Shown: positions 43,377 to 52,529, numbered from the stretch's first letter. The stretch is DNA of 64,000 nt from Rhabdobacter roseus (GCF_014202275.1 NZ_JACHGF010000001.1:1-64000); one strand, 5' to 3'. Notes: generated from the sequence alone by a model not told the origin. Made by a program: numbers and translations.

Positions 43377-44006
43377 ATGGATTCTTTCTTACCCTTCTTC
43401 CCGCTAAACCTGGTGGTATACCCCCAGGAAAACCTGAACCTCCATATTTTTGAACCACGCTACCAGCAGCTGATCACCGAATGTATGGAGACGGATCAAC
43501 CGTTTGGGATACCTACTTTTCTGAATAGTAAACTGCCCGGCTATGGCACCGAAGTGACCGTAACTACCCTGCACAAGCGCTACGACGACGGGCAGATGGA
43601 TATTTCTACCCAGGGGCAGCGGGTATTCAGGATCGAGACGTTCGAGAATCCGGTGGCGGGGAAGCTCTATGCGGGTGGTGAAGTAACTTACTTCGACGGA
43701 GAGGCGGATCTGCAAAAACCCCTGCCGGAGCTCCTCGAGCTGCTCGCTACCTTTTATGATTTGTTAACGACGCCGGTGGAGTATAACCCGGAGGTACCCC
43801 TCTTTTCGTTTCAGATAGCCCATAAAGTAGGCCTTCCGCTGGACGAGGAATACCACCTGCTAACCATCGCTCTCGAAAGCGAGCGGCAGCTCCTGCTGAT
43901 TCAGCATTTGCGAAAAATCATTCCGGTGGTGAAGGAAATAGCGCGTACCAAGGACCGCATCCGCATGAACGGTCATTTCAAAAACCTGGACCCGCTCACT
44001 TTTTAG
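43377..44006 (+). CDS. Stand-alone Lon substrate-binding (LON-N) domain protein
   Basis: 209 residues from the ATG at 43377 (MDSFLPFFPLNLVVYPQENLNLHIFEPRY), the typical start of LON-N domain proteins; the 10 codons upstream overlap gldH. There is no ATPase or protease domain. Such proteins are widespread and their function is unclear, possibly as peptide-binding modulators. 10 nt after gldH, so probably cotranscribed. Confidence 0.87.
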   Translation: MDSFLPFFPLNLVVYPQENLNLHIFEPRYQQLITECMETDQPFGIPTFLNSKLPGYGTEVTVTTLHKRYDDGQMDISTQGQRVFRIETFENPVAGKLYAGGEVTYFDGEADLQKPLPELLELLATFYDLLTTPVEYNPEVPLFSFQIAHKVGLPLDEEYHLLTIALESERQLLLIQHLRKIIPVVKEIARTKDRIRMNGHFKNLDPLTF

Positions 44007-44010
44007 GCGC

Positions 44011-45354
44011 TCACTCCTCCGATCCACCGGCTGGTCCGGCGGTGCCTCCGCCTTCCTGCGGGGGCCGTGGCTTGCGTCGGCGCGCCGGGCGGCGTTTCTT
44101 TTTCTCGGCGGTAGCCACCGCTGCTTCCTCGTTTCGTGGCGCTTCCGGTACTACTACTACTGTGGGTGCGGGTGCCGGTCTGGGCGCTTCGCGGCGGCGC
44201 GGCGGCTGTTGCCGCGGACGCCTGGGCTCTTCGTACTGCGGGGTACCTCGCTCCTGGGCTTTTTCTTCGGCCACTTCCCGCTCGGGCTCGCCCAGCAGAA
44301 AACCAATGGGCTCCGTACGGGGATTGGCGTCCAGGATCACTTTAATAATGGCGATCAGCGGTAGCGCCAGAATTAAGCCCGACAGTCCCCACAGCTGCCC
44401 GCCCAACAGTAAAGCGACGATAGCCGCCAGCGGATTGATACTCACTTTGGAGCCCACGATGTTGGGCGTAATGAAGTTGCCCTCCAGAAATTGCACGAAG
44501 GCCATCACCCCGATCACCCCCACGGCGGCCCAGGGCGATTCTTCGGTAACGAGGCTCATGAGGGCGGGAAGAATGGAGCCGATCAGGATGCCGATGTAGG
44601 GGATCAGGATCAAAAAGGCGGCCAGAAAGCCAAAAAATACGGCATAGTCAATCCCCAGGATAAGCAGCCCAATGGTATTGAGCACGCCCACAATCCCGAT
44701 GACCAGAATGAGACCCGCCAGGTACCCCTGGATGACGTCGTAGATTTTTTTCAGTACATTATCCAGCCTGAACCGGGGTACGCTCTGGAACGCTTTGTGC
44801 ACAAACCGCCGGAAAAAATCGCGGTAAAGCAAGAAAAAGAAAACGTAGATCGGTACCAGCGTGGCGGTAGTGAGGGTGCCCGTGGTACTTACGAGCAGGT
44901 TGAGCATGATGGTGCGGCTTTCGGAGAGGGCGTTGAGCAGGTACTTTTTGCCCTCGCTCACCTGTTCGCTGCGGCTTACGTTGAGGTAGCGCTCGCCCAT
45001 GCTGAGGAGTTGCTCCAGAAAGGCTTCGGCCTTTTCGGTGATGCGCGGAATTTCCTCGGCGAAAGAACCGACCTGCCGCGACACAAGGTAGACTAAACCA
45101 ACGATGACGACCAGAAAAAGCAAGAGGCTCAGGAAAATCGCTATCACACGGGGTACCCGCCAGCGCTCCAGACGATCACAAACGGGATGCAGTAAAATGG
45201 AGAAAAGTACCGAAAAAGTCAGCGGAATGAGGGTTTCGCGTAGCGAAGAAAGAATAAATACCCCGGCGATGAGAATGATGAGAATGCTGGCCCATTTTGT
45301 GTATAAGGGCAATTGACTACCTTTGTTTGGGACGGAACCCGCCGATATGCTCAT
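44011..45354 (-). CDS. AI-2E/PerM-family membrane protein with basic C-terminal tail
   Basis: 447 residues. About eight hydrophobic helices with the family hallmarks (PLTFSVLFSILLHPVCDRLERW; IPYIGILIGSILPALMSL; GSKVSINPLAAIVALLLGGQLWGLSGLILALP). From about residue 350 an unusual, highly charged tail rich in Arg, Pro, Lys and Glu (RRPRQQPPRRREAPRP, KKKRRPARRRKPRPP) extends about 95 residues. Members export AI-2 or act as Na+/H+ antiporters, so function is open. Its start overlaps the divergent gene's start by 2 bases. Confidence 0.87.
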   Translation of the reverse strand: MSISAGSVPNKGSQLPLYTKWASILIILIAGVFILSSLRETLIPLTFSVLFSILLHPVCDRLERWRVPRVIAIFLSLLLFLVVIVGLVYLVSRQVGSFAEEIPRITEKAEAFLEQLLSMGERYLNVSRSEQVSEGKKYLLNALSESRTIMLNLLVSTTGTLTTATLVPIYVFFFLLYRDFFRRFVHKAFQSVPRFRLDNVLKKIYDVIQGYLAGLILVIGIVGVLNTIGLLILGIDYAVFFGFLAAFLILIPYIGILIGSILPALMSLVTEESPWAAVGVIGVMAFVQFLEGNFITPNIVGSKVSINPLAAIVALLLGGQLWGLSGLILALPLIAIIKVILDANPRTEPIGFLLGEPEREVAEEKAQERGTPQYEEPRRPRQQPPRRREAPRPAPAPTVVVVPEAPRNEEAAVATAEKKKRRPARRRKPRPPQEGGGTAGPAGGSEE

Positions 45355-46198
45355 GTCGAAGCTCTTGTATATATGGTTTATTGTAAAGACAGCTCTGTGC
45401 GGTTGTCAGCCTGACCATCGGCTTCATGGCTTCGATAAGGTACGTTCGCAGTACAAAGTTAGCAAAGTGGGGCGGTTTTCAGCAATGGTCGGTGAAAGTT
45501 CGGGTCTGGCGCGCTCCAGCCGGGAGGGAGCCTTCTGGACTCACAACGACAGCGGCGGCCTGCCCGAGCTCTACGAACTGGACTCCAGGGGTACTTTACT
45601 CCGGACGCTGCCCGTCCCCAATGCCCAAAATGTAGATTGGGAAGACCTGGCCCAGAGCCCCGACGGACGGCTGTACATTGGCGATATGGGCAACAACGCC
45701 AACCAGCGCCGCTCGCTCACCATCTATACCTACTCGCCGGAGCAGCAGGCCACGGAGGCGGTGATGACCTACCGCTACGCCGACCAGACGCAGTTTCCGC
45801 CCCCGCCCGACCAGCAGCATTTCGACTGCGAAGCGCTCTTTTACTTTCAGCAAAACCTGTATTTATTTACCAAAACCCGCAGCAAGAGCAACCCGCTGGT
45901 AAAAACCTACACCCTGCCGGCCCGGCCGGGGGAGTACGCCCTGTTGCCCACCGACAGCCTCTACCTGAAAGCCCAGGTGACGGGTGCCGACATAAGCCCC
46001 GACGGAAGTACCTTCGCGCTGCTCACGTACGGCAAAATTCTCCTGTTTGAGATTCAAGACCAGGCTATCAACTTTAAGAAGCCGCTCGGGTGCATTCGGT
46101 TTTTTAAAAAACAAACGGAAGGAATCGTGTTCCTGAATAACAAGGACTTACTGGTTACGAACGAGCAAGGTCAGTTCTTTAAGCTAGTGCGTCGTTGA
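45353..46198 (+). CDS. Secreted beta-propeller-like lipoprotein of unknown function
   Basis: 281 residues from the ATG at 45353 (MSKLLYIWFIVKTALCGC), where the hydrophobic segment and LCGC resemble a lipoprotein signal; an ATG at 45347 is also possible. The mature chain has propeller-like repeats (SGLARSSREGAFWTHNDSGG, LAQSPDGRLYIGDMGNNANQRR, GADISPDGSTFALLTY) similar to SdiA-regulated/NHL-type proteins. Function unknown. Start codons of this gene and the divergent membrane protein overlap, leaving no separate promoter region. Confidence 0.7.
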   Translation: MSKLLYIWFIVKTALCGCQPDHRLHGFDKVRSQYKVSKVGRFSAMVGESSGLARSSREGAFWTHNDSGGLPELYELDSRGTLLRTLPVPNAQNVDWEDLAQSPDGRLYIGDMGNNANQRRSLTIYTYSPEQQATEAVMTYRYADQTQFPPPPDQQHFDCEALFYFQQNLYLFTKTRSKSNPLVKTYTLPARPGEYALLPTDSLYLKAQVTGADISPDGSTFALLTYGKILLFEIQDQAINFKKPLGCIRFFKKQTEGIVFLNNKDLLVTNEQGQFFKLVRR

Positions 46199-46293
46199 TA
46201 TTAAATTTGTGTTAAGTCTGGCTTTATTTACCTCATGGCACCTACACATGCGCTAATTTCGTCCTTTGTTTTTAACACCAATCCGTCAACACT

Positions 46294-47001
46294 ATGAGTG
46301 CCGCTAAAACCACCCAAGTAGCCCAGAAAGTACTTGTGGTTGATGATGATCCCGATATTGTTGAACTCCTGGAATACAACCTCCAGAAAGAAGGCTACGC
46401 CGTAGAAACGGCTTCTAACGGAAAAAAAGCCCTGGAGGTAGGTGCCTGGTTTATGCCGGACCTAATCTTGCTCGACATCATGATGCCCCAAATGGACGGC
46501 ATCGAGACGGGCCGTATGCTGCGCAAAAACGCCGATCTGAAGAATACCTACATTTTGTTTTTGACGGCCCGCTCGGAAGAGTACTCCGAAGTGGCGGCTT
46601 TTGAAATAGGAGCGGATGATTACATCACCAAGCCCATCAAGCCCCGCGCGCTGATGAGCCGCATCAACGCGCTGTTCCGGCGGGAAGCCCAGAAGTCGGA
46701 CCCCGGCGACGAGGTACTGATTGCGGGGCTGTCCATCAACCGAAAAAACTACACGGTTACGCAGGGCGAAAAATCCTTTATCCTGCCCAAAAAAGAGTTT
46801 GAGCTGCTTTTCTTTTTGGCCCAAAGCCCCGAAAAAGTCTTTAGCCGGGAAGAACTACTGCAGAAGATCTGGGGAGCGGACATCTACGTACTTGAACGCA
46901 CCGTAGACGTCCACATCCGGAAGCTGCGGGAAAAACTCGGCGAGGGCTACATCAAAACTCTCAAGGGAGTAGGGTACATGTTTACCGACCAGGCCGAGTA
47001 G
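46294..47001 (+). CDS. OmpR/PhoB-family response regulator
   Basis: 235 residues. Receiver domain with acidic pocket VVDDDPD, phosphoacceptor Asp61 in LLLDIMMPQMDG, Thr in FLTARSE and Lys in YITKPIKPR. C-terminal winged helix with KEFELLFFLAQSPEKVFSREELLQKIWG and VDVHIRKLREKLGEGYIKTLKGVGYMF. No adjacent kinase gene, so an orphan in this window. A TAAATTTG box at 46202-46209 may be its promoter. Confidence 0.94.
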   Translation: MSAAKTTQVAQKVLVVDDDPDIVELLEYNLQKEGYAVETASNGKKALEVGAWFMPDLILLDIMMPQMDGIETGRMLRKNADLKNTYILFLTARSEEYSEVAAFEIGADDYITKPIKPRALMSRINALFRREAQKSDPGDEVLIAGLSINRKNYTVTQGEKSFILPKKEFELLFFLAQSPEKVFSREELLQKIWGADIYVLERTVDVHIRKLREKLGEGYIKTLKGVGYMFTDQAE

Positions 47002-47037
47002 GCAGGTACTTAGGTACTTACTTGCTTAGTACTTGCC
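47001..47037. terminator. Motif-based hairpin between convergent genes
   Basis: GGCAGGTACT (47001-47010) pairs with AGTACTTGCC (47028-47037), 9 of 10 Watson-Crick. It encloses a tandem GGTACTTA and overlaps the last codons of the minus-strand gene. Confidence 0.4.
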
Positions 47038-47703
47038 GTCGCCCGCCTGGTAGGCGTCGTATTCTTCCAGGATCTTAATGATGTCCGATTCGGTCCTGAA
47101 ATCCAGCTGTTGTTCTTTGATGGCGTATTCCATGGTCCGTTTGCGGTCGCTCAGGATTTTGAGCATCCCCTTGCGGTCGTTTTTCTTGATGGGATACATG
47201 GTGCCTCCTTTTAAGACATACAGCTTTTCGCTGGGCTCAAACCGCCGCGTAACCGTGGCCGAGTTGTAGGGCTTTTCGTCGCGCATCCGGTTCTCGTAGC
47301 GTTTGAGCAGCTTGGTGTTGCCGTCATGAAGTACCCGGTAAAAGCTAGCGTCGGTCTGGCGATCTACCTTGGGAAAACCGCGCCGAAAGATGTACAGGTC
47401 ATCATCCGTCGGAATCGAAAATTCCAGCGTCTCCGCCGCGCCCAGCCGGTACATTTTGCCTTGCTGCTCGTATTCTACTTCGTCCTTATAGGCATCGTAG
47501 CGCATCTTCACGCCGTCATATACTTTTCCGTTTTGGGCCCGAATGGTCCCCAGGTACCATTTATCCTTGAGGTAAGGGGAGCCCTCCACGTCGGTGTACT
47601 GTTGCTCGGTCACGGCGCGTCCGTTTATGTCGGTCAGGTACTGAGCCTGCACCAGCGGAGCCAGCAGTACCAGGAACAAAAGGGTACTTGGTATTTTTTT
47701 CAT
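47026..47703 (-). CDS. Secreted hypothetical protein
   Basis: 225 residues. Signal peptide MKKIPSTLLFLVLLAPLVQAQ. The mature part is beta-rich at first (GTIRAQNGKVYDGVKMRYDAYKDEVEYEQQGKMYRLG) and helical at the end (GMLKILSDRKRTMEYAIKEQQLDF). No known catalytic motif. It looks like a conserved periplasmic or surface protein of this order, function unknown. Confidence 0.75.
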   Translation of the reverse strand: MKKIPSTLLFLVLLAPLVQAQYLTDINGRAVTEQQYTDVEGSPYLKDKWYLGTIRAQNGKVYDGVKMRYDAYKDEVEYEQQGKMYRLGAAETLEFSIPTDDDLYIFRRGFPKVDRQTDASFYRVLHDGNTKLLKRYENRMRDEKPYNSATVTRRFEPSEKLYVLKGGTMYPIKKNDRKGMLKILSDRKRTMEYAIKEQQLDFRTESDIIKILEEYDAYQAGDGKY

Positions 47704-47855
47704 ACGTTCTAGTGTCGGTTAGTGATGGTTAAAATAGGTACCTTACGCCTTAAAAAAGCGGGGCATTGGCCTCCCAAACTTACCAGTATTCCGGCGTATT
47801 TTTTCGGAAGCCTGTCATTTTGGTGTAATATTGCTAAAAAATTGTTCCAATCGTT

Positions 47856-49313
47856 TTGTACCTGAACGAGCAACTTAGCCACATTCGACAAAGCCTGGCC
47901 GGGCTGGCACCCGAACTCTACCTGGTGGGTTTATTTCTGGGGTTTCTTTTGGCCGAGCTTCTGCTCCTGCCTCGCCAGCAGGATAAAGAAAAAATGGCGG
48001 GCTGGCTACAGGCGGCGGCGCTGGCCGGGGCCGTAGGATTGCTGGGGCTGCTGGCCCTCCAATGGCAGGAAGAACCCGCTTTTCGCTTTCAGCCGCTGCT
48101 TTATCTGGATAAAAAAGCCGTTCTCTTCAAGGTACTTATAACGGTAGCCTGGCTGTTTGCGCTCGTGCACCTGCGGGTACTTCGCTACCGGTTTCCAGCC
48201 GAGCAAAGTACCCTGCTGATCGCCATCGTGCTGGGGCTTTTTTTGCTTTGCATGGCTACCCACTGGCTTACCATCTACTTGGCCCTGGAGCTGGTTTCGC
48301 TGGGTTCTTACCTGCTGGTTTCGCTCTCGCCAGACCGCAAGTCGGCCGAAGGGGGCCTAAAGTACCTGCTGTTTGGGGCCGTCAGCTCGGCCATCATGCT
48401 GTACGGCATCTCGCTCCTCTACGGCCTCACGGGCACGCTTGACATCACCGATCCGGCGCTACGCACCGGGCTGCTGGAAAATTCGCCCTGGGTGATGCAG
48501 GTAGCCATGCTCATGGCGCTGGGCGGCTTGTTTTTCAAGCTCTCCCTGGTACCTTTTCACGTCTGGACGCCCGACGTGTACGAAGCCGCGCCCACGCCCC
48601 TGGTGGCTTTTTTGTCGGTAGCGCCCAAGGCCGCCTCCCTGCTGGTGCTGATGCGGCTGGTGAGCGTGCTGCCCGCCGAGGTACTTTCTACACTGGGCGG
48701 TATTGCGCTTATCAGTATTACGGTGGGCAACGTGGCCGCCCTCTGGCAGCAGAATGCCCGCCGCCTGCTGGCCTACTCTACCATCGCGCAGGCAGGGTAC
48801 CTGCTGGTGGGCCTGGTGGCCTACTCGCAGCTGGGCTTCGAAGCGGCTACGTTCTACGTGGCCGCCTACCTGATCCTGAACCTGGCCGCGTTTTTTCTCC
48901 TCGACCTGCTGGTGCCGCGCTCCGACACGCAGCTGGACTCGTACGCCGGTCTGGGGCGGCAAAGTACCCTCGTAGGCGCGGCCATCACGGTGGTGATGGT
49001 GGCCCTGGCGGGGTTGCCGCCTACGGTGGGGTTTACGGCCAAATGGCTGGTGTTTTCGGCGCTATGGGACAGCTATGAGCAGGCGGGCGAGCCCTGGCTG
49101 CTGTGGTTGCTGATCGGAGGGCTGCTCAATGCCGCCATCTCGCTGGTGTACTACCTGAAGGTACCTTACCTGCTTTTTTTTCGTCCGGCTCAGGGTACTT
49201 GGCAACCCGCTTCCTACTGGCCCAACCAGATCATGGCGGGCGGACTGCTGGCGCTGATCGTGTGGCTGTTTTTCCAGCCCGCCGGGCTGCTGCACTGGAT
49301 CGGGGTACTTTAA
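47856..49313 (+). CDS. nuoN: NADH-quinone oxidoreductase subunit N (solitary)
   Basis: 485 residues, about 14 membrane helices. Antiporter-like core with WLTIYLALELVSLGSYLLV, the GGLKYLLFGAVSSAIMLYGISLLYG helix and FKLSLVPFHVWTPDVYEAAPTP carrying the conserved Lys and His. The first codon is probably TTG at 47856, since an in-frame stop lies at 47835 and no ATG falls in between; the next ATG would remove the first helix. Proton-pumping subunit of complex I. Other nuo genes are not adjacent. Confidence 0.92.
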   Translation: MYLNEQLSHIRQSLAGLAPELYLVGLFLGFLLAELLLLPRQQDKEKMAGWLQAAALAGAVGLLGLLALQWQEEPAFRFQPLLYLDKKAVLFKVLITVAWLFALVHLRVLRYRFPAEQSTLLIAIVLGLFLLCMATHWLTIYLALELVSLGSYLLVSLSPDRKSAEGGLKYLLFGAVSSAIMLYGISLLYGLTGTLDITDPALRTGLLENSPWVMQVAMLMALGGLFFKLSLVPFHVWTPDVYEAAPTPLVAFLSVAPKAASLLVLMRLVSVLPAEVLSTLGGIALISITVGNVAALWQQNARRLLAYSTIAQAGYLLVGLVAYSQLGFEAATFYVAAYLILNLAAFFLLDLLVPRSDTQLDSYAGLGRQSTLVGAAITVVMVALAGLPPTVGFTAKWLVFSALWDSYEQAGEPWLLWLLIGGLLNAAISLVYYLKVPYLLFFRPAQGTWQPASYWPNQIMAGGLLALIVWLFFQPAGLLHWIGVL

Positions 49314-49345
49314 AGGGGTACTTTTCTTTTCCATAAAGTACCTCT
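49314..49345. terminator. Motif-based hairpin between nuoN and the TraB-like gene
   Basis: AGGGGTACTTT (49314-49324) and AAAGTACCTCT (49335-49345): 10 of 11 pairs, 10-nt T-rich loop, between convergent genes. Confidence 0.5.
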
Positions 49346-49371
49346 CAAATGTATTTGTGCTCAAAGGTACT

Positions 49372-50250
49372 TTACCGCACGGGTTCTACCCGGTACCCTT
49401 GTTTCCGTAGCAGCGCAATGACCCCCTCTTCGCCGCCCAGGTGCGCCGCGCCTACGGCAAAAAAGGTAGGCTTGGCCTGCATCATTTGGGCCATCAGGGG
49501 TATCCAGCGGCGGTTGCGCGCAAAGAGCAGCGTCTCCTGCTGTCCTTCCAGCTCGAAGGTACTTTCCAGGGTCAGGTTGAAGAGCCCGGCTACGTCCTGC
49601 TGCTTGTAGAGCTTCACCATTGCGCCAAATTCCTGCCGGGCCTGGGGCAGGCTATCAATGAATTGCACCAGCATGTAGGCTTGCTTTTCGTAAGGGATAC
49701 TGTCAAAAACGGCCATTTGCTCGGCCACCGTCTCCAGGCCTACAACCTCGGCCTGCTGCTGCTTGGCCAGGCCCACAAGCGCCATTTCGTACGACTGCGG
49801 CTGGCAAGCCAGCACACGGTTGAAGAGGATACTCATCAGCATGAACGGCTTGGCGCGGTCGAAGGTACTGATGTTCATCCCGACCGAATCTTTAAAAAAC
49901 CGGTGCAGATGCTGGTACTGCGGCTCGGGGAGTAGCTGGCTGAGCTTGTTGTCGTTGCGCATGAGCATGCCCTGGGCCATGGCGGTCATCAGGCCCGGAT
50001 CATCCATGTCGATCTCCAGAGCTACCTGCTCGGTTTGCTTTAGGCAACTTTTCAAGGTGTCGCTCAGCGAGAAATCCTGGGGGCAGATCAGGTGAATGGT
50101 GCCGAAAAGGTAGGAGGGGGTACTTGTAGTCGGGCCTCGTCCGTTCGAAATTTTCCAGAGCAGGGCGGGCTCGGTAGGTACCTGGGCCCTGCTGCTGGCA
50201 GGGAAAAGCCCTCCGGCCAGCAGCAGTAAGCCAACTAATTTTTTGATCAT
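49372..50250 (-). CDS. TraB/GumN-family protein
   Basis: 292 residues from the ATG at 50250 (MIKKLVGLLLLAGGLFPASSRAQ), which gives a signal peptide; a start 10 codons earlier is less likely. The two conserved GXXH-type motifs are SYLFGTIHLI near the N-terminus and FFAVGAAHLGGEEGVIALLRKQGY at the end, with the RNRRWIP segment between. These mark the TraB/GumN/Tiki superfamily, related to metal-dependent erythromycin-esterase-like hydrolases or proteases. Periplasmic. A TAGCTTTG box on the minus strand (50278-50285) may be its promoter. Confidence 0.88.
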   Translation of the reverse strand: MIKKLVGLLLLAGGLFPASSRAQVPTEPALLWKISNGRGPTTSTPSYLFGTIHLICPQDFSLSDTLKSCLKQTEQVALEIDMDDPGLMTAMAQGMLMRNDNKLSQLLPEPQYQHLHRFFKDSVGMNISTFDRAKPFMLMSILFNRVLACQPQSYEMALVGLAKQQQAEVVGLETVAEQMAVFDSIPYEKQAYMLVQFIDSLPQARQEFGAMVKLYKQQDVAGLFNLTLESTFELEGQQETLLFARNRRWIPLMAQMMQAKPTFFAVGAAHLGGEEGVIALLRKQGYRVEPVR

Positions 50251-50555
50251 GGGGGTACTTGGTAAGGACATATAGAACAAAGCTAGTAAGAGTAAAGGTA
50301 CTTGTAAAGTGCGTAATCCCGGAGCCGTAGCGGTCTTTAATTTCTCTGTGTACGCCTGAGTAACCTTATTGTACTAAACGGACCGTCTTTAATCAAATCT
50401 TTTCCGGGCTATTGTCGTTTAAGGGCCAAAGGGAATTTGTATCTTTGTCTACCAATCGACGAACTAAATGCCCCTTGCCTAAGTTTTAGGAGTACCGAAA
50501 GGTACGAAGTTTACGTAGCAAGCTGACTACCAATTTTATACCATAACATCTTCTT
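50251..50555. other. Divergent promoter region of traB-like and purF-like genes
   Basis: 305 bases holding the two -7-type boxes described for the flanking genes. A short GGTAC-containing stem, AGTACCGAAAGGTAC, lies at about 50491. No purine riboswitch fold recognised. Confidence 0.4.
50441..50448 (+). promoter_or_regulatory. -7 element of the purF-like gene
   Basis: TATCTTTG, exact TAnnTTTG, 107 nt before the ATG; leaves a long untranslated leader. Confidence 0.45.
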
Positions 50556-52448
50556 ATGAGCGACGCTATTAAGCATGAGTGCGGAATTGCACTCATCCGT
50601 CTGCGCAAACCTTATCAATACTACATTGATAAGTACGAAACGCCCCTCTACGCGGTACACAAATTATCGGTGCTGATGGAAAAGCAGGTGAATCGAGGGC
50701 AGGACGGAGCCGGAGTAGCTAATATCAAGATCGAAGTTCCGGCGGGTAAGCGCTATATCAGCCGGTACCGGTCCGTAGAGCCTCAACCCGTTGCGGACAT
50801 CTTCCGCAAGATTCACAAGAAATTTCGTAAAGCCCTAAAAGACAACCGCGACGGCGCTACCGACGCGAAGTGGCTGCAGGAAAACGTGGCCTTCACCGGC
50901 GAAGTGTGGCTCGGGCATCTGCGCTACGGTACACACGGGACCAACGAAATCGAAAACTGCCACCCGATGCTCCGGCAAAACAACTGGCGGAGCCGCAACC
51001 TGGTGATGGCGGGGAACTTCAACATGACCAACGTAGACGAGCTCTTCGGAAAGCTGGTATCGCTGGGGCAGCACCCCAAAGAGAAGGTGGATACCGTGAC
51101 GGTGATGGAAAAAATCGGACACTTCCTGGACGAAGAAAACCAGCGGGTGTTTGATCGCTTCAAGGGAATCTTTGATAACCCCACGCTCTCGGATATTATC
51201 GAAGAAAATATTGACCTGCAGCGGGTACTTTACCGCTCCTGCCGCGACTTTGACGGCGGCTACGCCATGTGCGGGCTTACGGGTTTCGGTTCAGCTTTTG
51301 TGATGCGTGACCCGGCGGGTATCCGGCCCGCGTTCTACTACTCCGACGACGAGGTGGTGGTGGTAGCATCGGAGAAGCAGGCCATCAAAGCGGCTTTCAA
51401 CGTTGAGTACAACCAGATCCAGGAGATTACCCCCGGCAGTGCGCTCATCATTGATAAAGAAGGCGAGTTTAACGAGCTTTCCATTTTGCCTCAGCAGGAA
51501 AAACGGTCGTGTAGCTTCGAGCGCATCTATTTTTCCCGGGGTACCGATCCGGATATTTACAACGAACGAAAAAAACTCGGGAAGTTGCTGATTCCCCAGA
51601 TTCTGGAGGAAATCGACTACGACCTGGAAAATACGGTGTTCTCCTACATTCCGAATACCGCCGAGACGTCCTTCTTCGGGATGATCGAAGGCTTGGAAGA
51701 GTACCTGGCCAAAAAGCGCAAGCGGGCCATCATGGAAGGGATTCTGTTTGAGGAAGAGCTGGACCGGGTACTTTCGTTCCGGCCCCGGATCGAGAAGCTG
51801 GTTACCAAAGACGTGAAGTCACGTACTTTTATTACGGCCGACGAACTCCGCGACGACATGGTGTCCAGCGTGTACGATACTACCTTTGAGGTAGTACGCA
51901 AGGGCATCGATACGGTGGTCGTGATCGACGACTCCATTGTGCGGGGTACTACGCTGGAAAAAAGTATCCTGAAAATGCTGGACCGGCTCGGACCCAAAAA
52001 GATCGTGATCGTGTCTTCGGCGCCGCAGATTCGCTTCCCCGATTGCTACGGGATCGACATGTCAAAAATGAAGGACTTTGTGGCTTTTCGGGCCATGCTC
52101 AAGCTGCTGGAAGAGCGGCAGATGGGGTACCTGCGCGAAGAGGTGTACGCCCAGTGCGCCGCAACCCTGGCTACCCGCAACGCCTACACCACCAACTACG
52201 TGAAAGCGCTGTACGAATCCTTTACAGACCAGGAGGTTTCGCAAAAAATTGCGGAGATCATCCGGCCGGACGACTTACAAGCCGAGCTGTCGGTTATTTT
52301 CCAAACCGTTGATAACCTGCATAAAGCCTGCCCCGACCACCTGGGCGACTGGTACTTTACGGGCAACTACCCCACGCCGGGCGGAAACAAGGTCGTGAAC
52401 AAAGCCTACGTCAACTTCCACGAAGGCAAGCTCGTTAGAGCCTACTAG
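50556..52448 (+). CDS. purF: Amidophosphoribosyltransferase-type enzyme (long Bacteroidota form)
   Basis: 630 residues, longer than the about 480-510 of typical PurF. The glutamine amidotransferase domain begins near the N-terminus with the nucleophile Cys9 in HECGIALI, which follows eight residues normally removed. LGHLRYGTHG, GNFNMTN and CGLTGFGSAFVMRDPAGIRP follow. The PRPP-binding loop is VVVIDDSIVRGTTLEKS in the phosphoribosyltransferase domain. It would make phosphoribosylamine, the first step of purine synthesis. Insertions around 60-90 and a C-terminal extension account for the length. A second, shorter PurF may exist elsewhere, so the exact role is not certain. Confidence 0.88.
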   Translation: MSDAIKHECGIALIRLRKPYQYYIDKYETPLYAVHKLSVLMEKQVNRGQDGAGVANIKIEVPAGKRYISRYRSVEPQPVADIFRKIHKKFRKALKDNRDGATDAKWLQENVAFTGEVWLGHLRYGTHGTNEIENCHPMLRQNNWRSRNLVMAGNFNMTNVDELFGKLVSLGQHPKEKVDTVTVMEKIGHFLDEENQRVFDRFKGIFDNPTLSDIIEENIDLQRVLYRSCRDFDGGYAMCGLTGFGSAFVMRDPAGIRPAFYYSDDEVVVVASEKQAIKAAFNVEYNQIQEITPGSALIIDKEGEFNELSILPQQEKRSCSFERIYFSRGTDPDIYNERKKLGKLLIPQILEEIDYDLENTVFSYIPNTAETSFFGMIEGLEEYLAKKRKRAIMEGILFEEELDRVLSFRPRIEKLVTKDVKSRTFITADELRDDMVSSVYDTTFEVVRKGIDTVVVIDDSIVRGTTLEKSILKMLDRLGPKKIVIVSSAPQIRFPDCYGIDMSKMKDFVAFRAMLKLLEERQMGYLREEVYAQCAATLATRNAYTTNYVKALYESFTDQEVSQKIAEIIRPDDLQAELSVIFQTVDNLHKACPDHLGDWYFTGNYPTPGGNKVVNKAYVNFHEGKLVRAY

Positions 52449-52479
52449 GGTTATAGATTTTTAAGCATCAACAAAAAAA

Positions 52480-52511
52480 GCAGAGGAGCCCATCGCTCCT
52501 CTGCTTTTTTT
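52480..52511. terminator. Bidirectional terminator between purF and the OmpA gene
   Basis: Perfect stem GCAGAGGAG/CTCCTCTGC with a 7-nt loop, flanked by A7 and T7 tracts; works in both directions. Confidence 0.9.
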
Positions 52512-52529
52512 GTGAGGTTTGTAAGTACC

